Below are positions 17,533-27,640 of a stretch of DNA of 64,000 bases, piece after piece. The notes beneath the pieces were generated by a model. That model was not told where the DNA came from. It was given only the letters and a program-made list of their open reading frames with translations, and did not search any database. Source of the stretch: Xanthobacteraceae bacterium (GTDB taxonomy: Bacteria; Pseudomonadota; Alphaproteobacteria; Rhizobiales; Xanthobacteraceae); the NCBI GenBank assembly GCA_019750915.1, contig JAIENY010000014.1, positions 86,493 to 150,492 on the forward strand, given 5' to 3'. Every line of letters begins with the position of its first letter. The stretch's first letter is position 1. The translations under genes and the position numbers were made by a program.

Positions 17533-18732
17533 ATGAAGCCTGCGCATCCGGCGGTGGAGACAAGACTTTCGAACGCGCCGCGTATACGGTTCGCGTTCTC
17601 CCGGGTTTGCATTGCAATCGTCGGATTTGTCGTGCTCAGCGGATGTGAGCAAAACAGTTTCGTCCCGCCCCCTCCCTCGAAAGTCGACGTCAGCCCCCCG
17701 GTCCAGCGCGCGGTCACCCGATATCTTTTAGCGACAGGCAACACCACGCCTTTCAACACTGTCGATCTGGTCGCGCGGGTTCAGGGTGTTCTGGAAGCAA
17801 TAAGCTATGTGGACGGCGCATTCGTCAAAAAGGGAACGTCGCTTTTCACCATCGAGCCTGACCCCTACAAACTCAAGCTTGAGCAGGCCCAAGCCGCGGA
17901 GGCTGGCGCGCAGGCGACGCTCAAGCAGGCGGAGGCCGACTATAACCGGCAGGTGACATTGGTCGGCAAACAGTTTGCCTCGCAAGCAACGCTCGACCAG
18001 TCGACATCGGCACGCGACAATGCGCAGGCCAATTTGCAGCAGGCGCAGGTCAATACGAAAATCGCGGCAGTCAATTACGGCTACACCAATGTCGCGGCGC
18101 CCTTCGATGGCGTCGTCAGCGTCCATCTCGTCTCCGTGGGCGAACTCGTCGGCGCCGCCTCCCCCACACAGTTGGCGACAATCGTTCAACTCGATCCGAT
18201 CTATGTAAACTTCACCGTCAATGAGCAGGACGTCCTGCGGATACGGGCGGAAGCTGCACGCAGAGGATTGACGTCGAAGGATCTCAAAGAAATTCCGATC
18301 GAAATCGGTCTGCAGACCGAGACCGGCTACCCGCATAAGGGCAAGCTGGACTACGCTGCGCCGACCGTTAATCAATCGACCGGAACGCTGGCGGTGCGCG
18401 GCGTTCTCCAAAACGCCGATCGCATCCTGCTGCCGGGATATTACGTGCGCGTTCGCGTCCCGCTGGACCGGCAGCAGGATGCCCTGCTCGTTCCTGACAT
18501 CGCTCTGGGAAGCGATCAGGCGGGGCGGTACGTCCTCGTTGTCAACAAAGACGATGTGGTCGAGCAGCGCAAGGTGCGGACCGGCCCGCTTGATGGGGGT
18601 CTTCGCGTGATCGAGGACGGACTGACGGCCGACGATCGCGTTGTCATTGGCGGCCTTTTGCGCGCGATACCGGGGCAAAAAGTCGATCCTCAACTAAAAA
18701 AGATTGAGCAGTCGGCGGCGTCGGCAAACTAG
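17533..18732 (+). CDS. RND efflux periplasmic adaptor lipoprotein (AcrA/MexE type)
   Basis: 399 residues. The N-terminal signal ends in a lipobox, VVLSGC, so it is likely anchored to the inner membrane by lipid. The split lipoyl domain has VDLVARVQGVLEAISYVDGA and VAAPFDGVVSVHLVSVGELV on either side of an Ala/Gln-rich alpha-hairpin (about 110-165). Beta-barrel and membrane-proximal domains follow to about 390. It bridges the RND pump, whose gene starts 8 bp downstream, and an outer-membrane channel. Confidence 0.92.
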   Translation: MKPAHPAVETRLSNAPRIRFAFSRVCIAIVGFVVLSGCEQNSFVPPPPSKVDVSPPVQRAVTRYLLATGNTTPFNTVDLVARVQGVLEAISYVDGAFVKKGTSLFTIEPDPYKLKLEQAQAAEAGAQATLKQAEADYNRQVTLVGKQFASQATLDQSTSARDNAQANLQQAQVNTKIAAVNYGYTNVAAPFDGVVSVHLVSVGELVGAASPTQLATIVQLDPIYVNFTVNEQDVLRIRAEAARRGLTSKDLKEIPIEIGLQTETGYPHKGKLDYAAPTVNQSTGTLAVRGVLQNADRILLPGYYVRVRVPLDRQQDALLVPDIALGSDQAGRYVLVVNKDDVVEQRKVRTGPLDGGLRVIEDGLTADDRVVIGGLLRAIPGQKVDPQLKKIEQSAASAN

Positions 18733-18740
18733 GACCGGCC

Positions 18741-21700
18741 ATGATCTCAAAATTCTTCATTGAACGGCCGGTTCTCTCCAACGTCATCGCGATCCTGATG
18801 ATGCTGATCGGCGGCGTGGCTCTGTTCAGCCTCGCCGTTGCGCAATATCCGGACGTCGTGCCTCCGACCGTGCAGGTGACGACGCGCTATCCCGGCGCGA
18901 GCGCAAAAACCGTGATCGATACCGTGGCGCTCCCAATCGAGCAGCAGGTCAATGGCGTCGAGGACATGCTGTACATGCAGTCCTATAGCGGTGCGGATGG
19001 CACTTACACACTCACGGTGACGTTCAAGATCGGAACCGATCTCAATTTCGCACAGGTGCTGGTGCAAAATCGCGTATCGAGTGCGCTTTCATCGTTGCCT
19101 CAGGCTGTCCAGTCTCAAGGCGTGACGGTGCAGAAGAAGTCGACCTCCGTTTTGTTGTTCGTAACACTGGCGTCGCCGAAGCGCACCTACGACAGCCTTT
19201 TTCTCAGCAACTACGCCACGATCAACATCCGGGATGAACTCTCGCGCCTGCCCGGCGTCGGCAACGTGACCGTTTTCGGTGCCGGCCAATACTCGATGCG
19301 CATCTGGCTTGACCCCAACAAGCTGCAGGCCGTGAATCTGGTGCCGCAGGACGTTATTCAGGCAATCCAGCAACAAAGCCAGCAGGTCACGGCCGGACAG
19401 GTCGGGATGCCGCCGACGCCTCCGGGCCAGGCGTTCCAGTACACCCTGAACGTCAACGGGCGTCTTGACGACGCGTCTCAATTCGCGGAGATAATCGTCA
19501 AGACCGGCAACAACGGCGACGTGACACGCGTTCGCGACGTTGGCAGCGTCGAACTCGGTGCGCAGACCTACAGCCAGATCTTCACCCTGGATAAATTGCC
19601 CGCTACAGGCATCGGCGTATTTCTGTCGCCGGGGGCCAACGCGCTTGAGGTTGAACAGGCCGTAAAAGGAAAAATGAAGACGCTATCGGGCGCTTTCCCT
19701 CAAGACGTCGAATTCAATGTCCCATTCGATACGACCAAATTCGTGTCAGCATCCATTCACGAGGTTTACAAGACTCTGATTGAGGCCGGTTTCCTTGTGC
19801 TCGTCGTGATTCTCATTTTTCTCCAGGACTGGCGCGCCATGCTGGTTCCTGCAACGACGGTGCCCGTCACGATCATCGGCGCCTTCGCTGCTATGGCCGC
19901 GCTCGGTTTCACCATCAATTTGTCTACGCTTTTCGCGATCGTGCTTGCCATTGGAATCGTCGTCGATGACGCCATCGTCGTCGTGGAGGGAGCATCCCAC
20001 AACATCGAGCACGGCATGTCCGGCCACGACGCGGCGATCAAGGCGATGGATCAATTGTTCGGGCCGATTATCGGCATCACGCTGGTGCTGGTTGCCGTGT
20101 TCCTGCCGGCCGCGTTTCTACCTGGCATCACGGGGCGGATCTATGCGCAATTCGCACTGGTGATTGCCGCCACGGCGCTGATCAGCGCGGTCAATGCCGC
20201 AACGCTGAAACCGACGCAATGTGCGCTGTGGCTTCGTGCGCCGGTCCCACCCGAACAGCGCAATTGGTTCTATCGCGGCTTCAACTCGATTTATGACCGG
20301 CTCGAAAAGCGTTACGCTGGTCTTATCCGGGAAATTGCCGAGCACAGCGGCCTTTCCGTGGTCGTCGCTCTGATCCTGATCGGGATCGGCGGTTACGGCC
20401 TGTCGCGTGTCCCGACCGGTTTCATTCCTATCGAGGATCAGGGCTATCTGCTCGCGGCCGTTCAGTTGCCGGACGGCGCGGCGCTTGACCGCACTCAGCA
20501 TGTGCTCGATCAGGTGAGCGAAATATCCGGCAAAACGCCCGGCGTGGCGCAAGTCATCAGCATTGCGGGCATATCCGTGCTCGATAACAGCTCCAGCCTC
20601 GCCAACGCGGGCGTGGCCTATATTATTTTAAAAGACTGGGATGAGCGCGGAGCCGGAGAGGATCTGCGATCGCTCATCATCGGCCTGAACCAGAAACTCG
20701 GGCAGATTTCCGAAGCTCGCGTGAGCGTGCTGCCGCCTCCGCCGATCCAGGGCATCGGAAACGCGGCCGGATTTGCGATGCAAATCGAACTGCGTGACGG
20801 CACGTCCGATTTCAACAAGCTGCAGGCGATCACCAACGCTGTGGTCGAGAATGCCCAAACACAAAGCGCGTTGCAGCGTGTCGGCTCGCCGTTCCGTTCC
20901 AATGTGCCTCAACTCGATATCGATATCGATCGGATCAAGGCTCAGACGCTTCATGTTACCACGGATCAGGTGTTTTCGGCGCTGTCGTCATATATGGGAT
21001 CGTCCTACGTCAATCAGATCACCAAGTTCGGGCGGACATTTCAGGTCTATGTCCAGGCGGACGCGCAATATCGCCTGACGCCCCGGGACATCCAGAATCT
21101 GATGGTCCGCAACCAGCAAGGTGAAATGATTCCGCTGGGGACGCTGGCCACCATCACACCGGCGGTCGGCCCGGCCCTCATTAGTCTTTACAATCTTTAT
21201 CCGTCATCGACCATCGTTGGCTTGCCCGCGCAGGGCTACAGCTCTGGTCAATCGATCGCCCTGATGGAGCAGATCGCAACAAAGACGCTGCCATCCGGCG
21301 CCGGGTACGAATGGACGGCGATGTCCTACCAGGAGAAGGCCGTCAGCAATCAAATTTATTACGTGTTCGGGCTGGCCATGTTGCTGGTTTATCTGGTGCT
21401 CGCCGGACAGTACGAAAGCTGGTACGCACCGATCTCGGTCATCCTCGCTGTGCCGCTGTCTCTGCTCGGCCCGACGCTGGTGCTCTCGGGCCTGCGAATC
21501 GAGAATAACCTCTATACTCAGATCGGATTGATTCTTCTCATCGCCCTCTCGGCGAAAAATGCGATCCTGATCGTGGAGGTCGCGCTTGAGATGCACGTCC
21601 GCGACCATAAACCTTTGATCGAATCAGCAATCGAGGCGGCACGAGCCCGGTTCCGGCCGATTCTCATGACATCCTTCGCTTTCATTCTCGGCGTTGCACC

Positions 21701-21899
21701 TCTGGTGGTCGCCAGCGGCGCCGGGGCAAGCGCACGCAAGTCGATCGGCATCACGGTGTTCAGCGGCATGATCGCCTCGACCTGCCTCGCCGTCCTCTTT
21801 GTGCCAGCGTTTTTCGTGGTGGTTCAGCGATTTGAGAACTGGCTTTCCCACCGTAAGGCAAAACCGGCGGCACCTTCGGTCGCCGCCGAGCAGCCGTAG
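18741..21899 (+). CDS. RND multidrug efflux pump, HAE1 family (AcrB/MexF type)
   Basis: 1052 residues, normal length. The N-terminus MISKFFIERPVLSNVIAILM and the TM4 proton-relay pair in LAIGIVVDDAIVVVE are typical of hydrophobe/amphiphile exporters. Two large periplasmic loops (about 40-335 and 560-870) contain the porter subdomains; the second half has the TM10 lysine region ALSAKNAILIVEVALE. It pumps amphiphilic compounds out using the proton gradient. It forms an operon with the adaptor. No outer-membrane channel gene is adjacent, so it must share one from elsewhere. No regulator gene adjoins it. Confidence 0.95.
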   Translation: MISKFFIERPVLSNVIAILMMLIGGVALFSLAVAQYPDVVPPTVQVTTRYPGASAKTVIDTVALPIEQQVNGVEDMLYMQSYSGADGTYTLTVTFKIGTDLNFAQVLVQNRVSSALSSLPQAVQSQGVTVQKKSTSVLLFVTLASPKRTYDSLFLSNYATINIRDELSRLPGVGNVTVFGAGQYSMRIWLDPNKLQAVNLVPQDVIQAIQQQSQQVTAGQVGMPPTPPGQAFQYTLNVNGRLDDASQFAEIIVKTGNNGDVTRVRDVGSVELGAQTYSQIFTLDKLPATGIGVFLSPGANALEVEQAVKGKMKTLSGAFPQDVEFNVPFDTTKFVSASIHEVYKTLIEAGFLVLVVILIFLQDWRAMLVPATTVPVTIIGAFAAMAALGFTINLSTLFAIVLAIGIVVDDAIVVVEGASHNIEHGMSGHDAAIKAMDQLFGPIIGITLVLVAVFLPAAFLPGITGRIYAQFALVIAATALISAVNAATLKPTQCALWLRAPVPPEQRNWFYRGFNSIYDRLEKRYAGLIREIAEHSGLSVVVALILIGIGGYGLSRVPTGFIPIEDQGYLLAAVQLPDGAALDRTQHVLDQVSEISGKTPGVAQVISIAGISVLDNSSSLANAGVAYIILKDWDERGAGEDLRSLIIGLNQKLGQISEARVSVLPPPPIQGIGNAAGFAMQIELRDGTSDFNKLQAITNAVVENAQTQSALQRVGSPFRSNVPQLDIDIDRIKAQTLHVTTDQVFSALSSYMGSSYVNQITKFGRTFQVYVQADAQYRLTPRDIQNLMVRNQQGEMIPLGTLATITPAVGPALISLYNLYPSSTIVGLPAQGYSSGQSIALMEQIATKTLPSGAGYEWTAMSYQEKAVSNQIYYVFGLAMLLVYLVLAGQYESWYAPISVILAVPLSLLGPTLVLSGLRIENNLYTQIGLILLIALSAKNAILIVEVALEMHVRDHKPLIESAIEAARARFRPILMTSFAFILGVAPLVVASGAGASARKSIGITVFSGMIASTCLAVLFVPAFFVVVQRFENWLSHRKAKPAAPSVAAEQP

Positions 21900-21921
21900 C
21901 GATCAGGTCTGCCGAGCGCGA

Positions 21922-22818
21922 TCAGATTCGCTCGCGCGGATTGAGCGCATCACGCAGGCCGTCCCCCAGCAAATTGAACGACAACACCACCAGGAATATC
22001 GCTAGGCCGGGCCAGATCGCCATCCACGGGGCGGTGGTCAGGAACCGCTGCGCACTGTTGAGCATACTGCCCCACGACGGATCCGGCGGCTGCTGCCCGA
22101 GACCGAGAAACGACAGCGAGGCCTCCGCGATAATCGCGCTGGCCACGGACAAGGTCGATTGCACAAGCAGCGCGGGCATGATGTTCGGTAGAATGTGAAA
22201 CAGCGCGATACGCCATGACGGGCATCCAATCGCGCGCGCTGCCTCAACGTAATCCTCGACCTTCACGTTGATAACCTGAGCCCGCGTCAGGCGCACGAAA
22301 ATCGGCGTCGCGGAAATTCCGATCGCGATCATCGCATTCTGAAGACTCGGACCGAGAAACGCCGCCAGCGCAATCGCCAGAATAAGAAACGGGCAGGCTA
22401 GCATGGCGTCCGTGATCCGACCGATCAATGCATCGGTGAACCCGCCAACGTAGCCGGCAAGAAGACCAAGCGGCACACCGATCCCGAGCGCAATGCCAAC
22501 CGAGACAACGCCCGCCAGCAGTGAGGCGCGCGAGCCGTAGATCACGCGCGTCAAGACGTCACGCCCCAGCTCATCGGTGCCGAACCAGTGCGCCAACGAA
22601 GGCGCCTTGCGCACCGTGCTCCAGCTTCCCGCGATAGGATCGTAGGGCGTGATCAAGGCTGCGAGCAGCGCCAACGCAATGAACAGACAGACAATGGCGA
22701 AGCCGACGATCGCGCCCTTGCGATGCAGGAGACGACGCAACGCGCGTCGGCCAGGCGACTCTGGGGAAGCGCTCTTGACCGTCGTGCCCGGCATGGAAGT
22801 CACGGCTTCGGACATCAT
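21922..22818 (-). CDS. ABC transporter permease, DppC/OppC/GsiD type
   Basis: 298 residues, with five to six membrane helices. The short N-terminal OppC_N region includes RRLLHRKGAIVGFAIVCLF. The permease motif that docks to the ATPase is EAARAIGCPSWRIALFHILP. Its start overlaps the end of the DppB gene (TGATGATG). Last gene of the ggt-ABC operon. It forms the channel with the DppB-type subunit for import of peptides or gamma-glutamyl compounds. Confidence 0.9.
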   Translation of the reverse strand: MMSEAVTSMPGTTVKSASPESPGRRALRRLLHRKGAIVGFAIVCLFIALALLAALITPYDPIAGSWSTVRKAPSLAHWFGTDELGRDVLTRVIYGSRASLLAGVVSVGIALGIGVPLGLLAGYVGGFTDALIGRITDAMLACPFLILAIALAAFLGPSLQNAMIAIGISATPIFVRLTRAQVINVKVEDYVEAARAIGCPSWRIALFHILPNIMPALLVQSTLSVASAIIAEASLSFLGLGQQPPDPSWGSMLNSAQRFLTTAPWMAIWPGLAIFLVVLSFNLLGDGLRDALNPRERI

Positions 22819-23759
22819 CAGCCCCTCAGCCGCGGATTGACGATGATGTAAGCGATATCGGCCAGCAAATTGAGAAGAATATAGATCGTGGCGGTCACAA
22901 GCACCACGCCCTGCACCACGGCGTAATCGCGATTGAACACAGCATCAACGATCAGCTTGCCGAAGCCGGGGATCGAAAAGATCTGTTCCGTCAGAACGGC
23001 GCCGGACAGCAATGCGCCAAGTTCAAGCGCCCCAAGCGTAATGATCGGCGTCAGCGCGTTGCGCATGGCGTGCTTAAGGATGACCACGCGCTCCGACAAT
23101 CCCTTGGCCCGTGCGGTGCGCACATAATCGCTGCTCAACACATTCAGCATCGCGCTTCGTGTGTGGCGCATCAGGACGCCCGCGATGGCGTTGCCGAGCA
23201 CGAAGGCCGGCATGATCGTCGATGCCAGACTGGCACGCCAGTTCTCAAACGGCGAGACATACCCTGATGCAGGCAACCACCCCAGTTCGATCGAAAACAG
23301 AAAGATCAGCATGATTCCGAGCCAGAAATTGGGCGTCGAGATTCCCCATAGCGAAAAGATGTTGGCCGCGTAATCCCAGAACGTGCCGCGCTTGACCGCG
23401 GATATGATTCCCGCTGGAATCCCGATCGACAGGGCAATGACAATGGCCATGAAACCCAGTTGCAGGGTCACAGGCAGTTTCTGCGCAATCAGGTCACGAA
23501 CCGGGAGACTGCTTCGCAGCGACTCGCCGAAGTCGCCGGACAGCACACCCTTCATCCAGTAAACATATTGAACCGGCATGGGCTGATCGAGCCGATACTG
23601 CTTGCGTATCTGCTCGATCACCGCCGGATCACGCTCCTCTCCCGCCATCACCAGTGCCGGATCGCCCGGCAACAGTCGCTGGAGGGAAAAGATCAGGATC
23701 GAGACGAAGAATAATGTCGGCACCAGTTGAGCCAAACGCTTCGCGATAAAGCTCAGCAT
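22818..23759 (-). CDS. ABC transporter permease, DppB/OppB/GsiC type
   Basis: 313 residues. The typical start MLSFIAKRLAQLVPTLFFVS is followed by LLPGDPA, the periplasmic loop of OppB proteins, six membrane segments, and an EAA-type loop with RTARAKGLSERVVILKHAMR. It lies 46 bp after the binding-protein gene and overlaps the DppC gene. It is half of the membrane channel of this importer. Confidence 0.92.
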   Translation of the reverse strand: MLSFIAKRLAQLVPTLFFVSILIFSLQRLLPGDPALVMAGEERDPAVIEQIRKQYRLDQPMPVQYVYWMKGVLSGDFGESLRSSLPVRDLIAQKLPVTLQLGFMAIVIALSIGIPAGIISAVKRGTFWDYAANIFSLWGISTPNFWLGIMLIFLFSIELGWLPASGYVSPFENWRASLASTIMPAFVLGNAIAGVLMRHTRSAMLNVLSSDYVRTARAKGLSERVVILKHAMRNALTPIITLGALELGALLSGAVLTEQIFSIPGFGKLIVDAVFNRDYAVVQGVVLVTATIYILLNLLADIAYIIVNPRLRG

Positions 23760-23805
23760 CGGCCTAACCCGGCAGCGGCATCGTTCATCGTTGGCGACAA
23801 AGCCA

Positions 23806-25317
23806 TCATTTCAATGTCAGGCCAACGACGCGGATCAAACCATCGGGAAACTGCTTGTAACCCTTCAGCTTGTTGGTATGTGCGATCAGGATCTTGCGAT
23901 GGTAGAGATAGATGATCGGTTCGTCGTTTTGTACGATCCCCATCATCTTTTCATAAAGCGCCTTGCGCTGCGTCGGATCCGAGATCTTACGGGCGTCCTC
24001 CATCAGCTTGTCTGCCTCGGGGTTGGAATAGCCTCCGTCGTTCTGCGGTGCCTTGGTATGAAGGAAAACGTAAGAATTGCCGTCAGGATCGATACGGCCG
24101 CTCCAGGGGATCAGGAAGATCTGAAAATTGCCCGCCTGAGCTTCCTTAAACGACGTCGCAAACTCGGTGACGCGAATTTTCAGATCAAATCCCGCTTCGG
24201 CAGCCATCGACTGGAGAACCTGAGCGACGGCCTCGGGCTCGGCGCCCTTCGGCAACAACAGATCGACCGGAACCGGCGTCGTCACACCGGCTTCTTTCAG
24301 AAGAGCTTTCGCTTTTGCGACATCGCGCGGCCGGATCGGGTAGGCCTTCTGGTAATACGGATGCTCGGGATTGACCCACTGATTGCCGGGCACGAATTCG
24401 CCGTTGAAAACGACTTGGTTCAGTGCATCGCGATCAATCGACAGGTCGAGCGCCTGACGTACCTTGTCCGACTGGCTGAGCGGGCCTTTGGCTTTGTCGT
24501 TGGAGATGTTGATCGTCATGCCTTCGTAGCCAAGTTCAAGCGCGCTCGACAGCGTGAGGTTCGGATCGGCCTTGATCGTCTTGATATCGGTCGCCAGCAC
24601 GCGCTCGATCATATCCACGCTGCCCGACTTGAGATTGGCCAGACGCACGGTCGGATCGACGAGCGGCAGGTAAATGATCTTGTCGATATGGATGTTGTCC
24701 TTGTTCCAATAGTCCTGGAACTTCTCGAACACGATGCGGTCCTGCTGAATGCGCTCGACGAATTTGTAGGGACCCGCACAAACTGGATGAAGGCCGAACT
24801 TGTCCCCCTCCTCCTTCACCGCTTTCGGCGACATCATCATGCCCGAACGGTCGGTCAATTGCGCGACCAGCGGCGCATACGGCGTCTTCAGCACGATCTT
24901 GATCGTCAGCGGATCGACAACTTCGACATGGTCGACCGACGACAGCTCCGATTTGCGGAACGATGTCGGCAACGTCATATGCCGTTCCAGTGAGAATTTC
25001 GCCGCTTCAGCGTCGAAGGCCTCTCCGTCTTGAAATTTCACGCCCGGCCGCAGCTTGATCGTGACTTCCTTGCCATCCTGAGAAATATCGTACGACAACG
25101 CCAACTGCGGCACGATTTTCAGGTGCTCGTCGATATCGAACAGCTTGTCGCAGAACGACGAGAACACGATACGGCCAATGTAGGTGCGGCCCAGCGACGG
25201 ATCGAGAATATCCGGATCTTCCGACATACCGATCCGCAACACGCTTTCGGCGCGAGCGACGTTTCCGCCCAACAACAACAACGCCGAAAGGGCAACTGCA
25301 AAACGCGACAACTTCAT
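23806..25317 (-). CDS. ABC transporter substrate-binding protein, family 5 (DppA/GsiB type)
   Basis: 503 residues. A Sec signal peptide (VALSALLLLGGNVARAES) precedes an SBP_bac_5 domain: LRIGMSEDPDILDPSLGRTY at the start and WNKDNIHIDKIIYLPLVDPT in the middle. It has no lipobox and is likely free in the periplasm. The family binds oligopeptides, glutathione, nickel chelates or opines. The ggt gene at the head of the same operon favours glutathione or other gamma-glutamyl peptides, but that is inference. Confidence 0.9.
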   Translation of the reverse strand: MKLSRFAVALSALLLLGGNVARAESVLRIGMSEDPDILDPSLGRTYIGRIVFSSFCDKLFDIDEHLKIVPQLALSYDISQDGKEVTIKLRPGVKFQDGEAFDAEAAKFSLERHMTLPTSFRKSELSSVDHVEVVDPLTIKIVLKTPYAPLVAQLTDRSGMMMSPKAVKEEGDKFGLHPVCAGPYKFVERIQQDRIVFEKFQDYWNKDNIHIDKIIYLPLVDPTVRLANLKSGSVDMIERVLATDIKTIKADPNLTLSSALELGYEGMTINISNDKAKGPLSQSDKVRQALDLSIDRDALNQVVFNGEFVPGNQWVNPEHPYYQKAYPIRPRDVAKAKALLKEAGVTTPVPVDLLLPKGAEPEAVAQVLQSMAAEAGFDLKIRVTEFATSFKEAQAGNFQIFLIPWSGRIDPDGNSYVFLHTKAPQNDGGYSNPEADKLMEDARKISDPTQRKALYEKMMGIVQNDEPIIYLYHRKILIAHTNKLKGYKQFPDGLIRVVGLTLK

Positions 25318-25347
25318 CTTGTTAACCCCTGTTGTGAATGGCAGACT

Positions 25348-26448
25348 TCAAAATCCCGCCCCTGCTTTATCAACACCTTGGATCGATCGATCTTCCGTTC
25401 GCTGGCTGAAGGCCGCGAGCAGCCTTTCGACGACCGGCGAAAACCCGCTGTCCCTTGAGGCGATCGCCTCGGGCGGCGGCAATTCAAGCATCCTGTGGCA
25501 GGCCGCAAAATGCCCATCTGCGGCAGGCATCAACGCCGGTGGGTCCGTGCGGCACTTGTCGATTGCGAATGGGCAACGTGTGTGGAAGCGGCACCCCGAC
25601 GGCGGATTGAGCGCACTCGGAATCTCGCCACTCGTCAGCAATGGCGGCCGCCGTGCGGCCGGATCGGGGATCGGCACCGCCGACAGGAGCGCCCGCGTAT
25701 AGGGATGAAACGGCATCTTGAACAACGACTGGCTATCCGCGATCTCGACGATCTGACCAAGATTCATCACCGCCACGCGATCGGCAATATGCTTGACCAC
25801 CGCAAGATCGTGCGACACGAAGATGTAGGTCAGGCCGAGCCGGTCTTGCAGATCGCGCAAGAGATTAAGAACCTGCGAACGGATCGACACGTCGAGTGCC
25901 GACACCGGCTCGTCACAGACGATCAGCTTCGGTTCGACCGCCAACGCGCGGGCGATCGCAACCCGCTGGCGCTGGCCGCCGGAAAATTCGTGTGGAAACC
26001 GGTCGGCAAACCGAGCAGGCAATCCGACCAGCGAAAGCAATTCTTCGACCCGCTTCTGCCGGTCGCCTGGCTTGCCAAGACCGTGCAGGTTGAGCGGCTC
26101 TGCGAGGATCTGCCGCACCGTCATTCGCGGATTGAGCGACGCATAAGGATCCTGAAACACGATCTGCACTTCGCGCCGGAAGGCGCGCAGCGAACGGGCG
26201 TCAAGCGCGAGCACATCGCGCCCCTCGAAAGAAATCTGTCCGAAATCCGGATCGATCAGACGCAGGATCAGGCGGCTAAGCGTTGACTTCCCACATCCCG
26301 ACTCTCCGACAAGCGCCAGGGTCTCGCCGCGATCCACGCTGAAACTGACGTGATCGACCGCCCTCACAAAAGTCTTGGCACGCCCGAACATGTCCCGCTG
26401 CGCCGGGAAATGCTTGACCACGTCTTTGATTTCCAGAAGAGCGCTCAT
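25348..26448 (-). CDS. ABC transporter ATP-binding protein, DppF/OppF type
   Basis: 366 residues from the ATG at 26448, which overlaps the DppD stop as ATGA. Walker A is GESGCGKST, signature LSGGQ appears as FSGGQRQRVAIARAL, and Walker B is LIVCDEPVSALD. The C-terminal oligo_HPY region contains CRFHTRCPFAIDKC, a cysteine set that in this family can hold an iron-sulfur cluster. Energises the importer together with the neighbouring DppD-type ATPase. Confidence 0.92.
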   Translation of the reverse strand: MSALLEIKDVVKHFPAQRDMFGRAKTFVRAVDHVSFSVDRGETLALVGESGCGKSTLSRLILRLIDPDFGQISFEGRDVLALDARSLRAFRREVQIVFQDPYASLNPRMTVRQILAEPLNLHGLGKPGDRQKRVEELLSLVGLPARFADRFPHEFSGGQRQRVAIARALAVEPKLIVCDEPVSALDVSIRSQVLNLLRDLQDRLGLTYIFVSHDLAVVKHIADRVAVMNLGQIVEIADSQSLFKMPFHPYTRALLSAVPIPDPAARRPPLLTSGEIPSALNPPSGCRFHTRCPFAIDKCRTDPPALMPAADGHFAACHRMLELPPPEAIASRDSGFSPVVERLLAAFSQRTEDRSIQGVDKAGAGF

Positions 26449-27437
26449 GACAACAGCGTTTCCAGCGGCGCACGAATGCAGCGAGACAGGTGCCCCGGTG
26501 AAATCGTCATCATCTGCGGGTGTGCCCGGATGCAATCGTCGATCGCGAATGGACAACGCTCCGCAAAACGACAACCTTCCGGTGGCGCGCTCATGTCAGG
26601 CACAATTCCCTCAATCGTCGCCAGATGAGCGACGGAGATTCCAAGACGCGGAATCGAGCCCAGCAATCCGATCGTATAGGGGTGCTGGGGGGTGCTGAAC
26701 AGTGTCTCCACCGGAGCGCGCTCAACAATCTCGCCAGCATACATCACCGCGACCTCGTCACAGACCTCCGCGACAACGCCAAGATCGTGAGTGATCAGTA
26801 TGATTGCGGCTTCGCTTTCGGCTTTCAACCTTCGCATCAATTCGAGGATTTGCGCCTGAAGCGTGACGTCGAGCGCCGTGGTCGGCTCGTCCGCGATCAG
26901 CAGTTTGGGGTCGCAAGCGAGCGCCATCGCAATCATGACACGCTGACGCTGACCTCCGGAGAGCTTGTGCGGATAGTCATCGATCCGCTTGTCCGGCGAG
27001 GGAATGCCGACCCTGCGCAACAGTTCGATGGCGCGCTCGCGAGCCTGCTTTTTCGGGAGAGAGCGATGACGAACAATCACCTCGATAATCTGATCGCCAA
27101 TCGTATAGGACGGATTGAGCGACGTCATGGGCTCCTGAAAGATCATCGAGAGCCGGTCGCCGCGAAGATCTCGCAACGTGCGATCCGACACGTTGAGCAG
27201 ATCAAATCCGTCAAACCGGATCGAACCGGAAATCTCGGCGCTGTCTTTCGGCAGAAGCCCCATGATGGCGAGCGAAGTGACGCTCTTCCCGCAGCCGGAT
27301 TCCCCGACAAGGCCGAGCGTCCTGCCCTTTGCAACGCTCAGATCAAGCGCATCGACGGCATGCGTTCGACGTCCGCTGTCACCGCGAAACACAATACGCA
27401 ACTGATCGATTTCGATGAGTGAGGCCTCTGAACTCAT
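26445..27437 (-). CDS. ABC transporter ATP-binding protein, DppD/OppD type
   Basis: 330 residues from ATG at 27437. Walker A GESGCGKSV, signature KLSGGQRQRVMIAMALA and Walker B LLIADEPTTALD are intact. The C-terminal HPY region has CRFAERCPFAIDDC. In GsiA of E. coli the two ATPases are fused; here they are separate genes coupled by a 4-bp overlap. It lies about 200 bp after ggt on the same strand. Confidence 0.92.
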   Translation of the reverse strand: MSSEASLIEIDQLRIVFRGDSGRRTHAVDALDLSVAKGRTLGLVGESGCGKSVTSLAIMGLLPKDSAEISGSIRFDGFDLLNVSDRTLRDLRGDRLSMIFQEPMTSLNPSYTIGDQIIEVIVRHRSLPKKQARERAIELLRRVGIPSPDKRIDDYPHKLSGGQRQRVMIAMALACDPKLLIADEPTTALDVTLQAQILELMRRLKAESEAAIILITHDLGVVAEVCDEVAVMYAGEIVERAPVETLFSTPQHPYTIGLLGSIPRLGISVAHLATIEGIVPDMSAPPEGCRFAERCPFAIDDCIRAHPQMMTISPGHLSRCIRAPLETLLS

Positions 27438-27640
27438 TTTTCTATCTCGGGCGCGACGCCAACACTTCATGACCCGCTGTGCAAGTTGAGCACAGCGAAT
27501 TCATTCTGCCAATACACGTGGTTGCCCCCTATGCGCCAGAACCGCAACGCCAACAATTTCAGCTTTGGCGATCATCTTCCGCTGAATTATTGGAACCTGT
27601 GCCTATTTTCAAAGCGCGTCAGAGCGCGGACGGATTCGCG

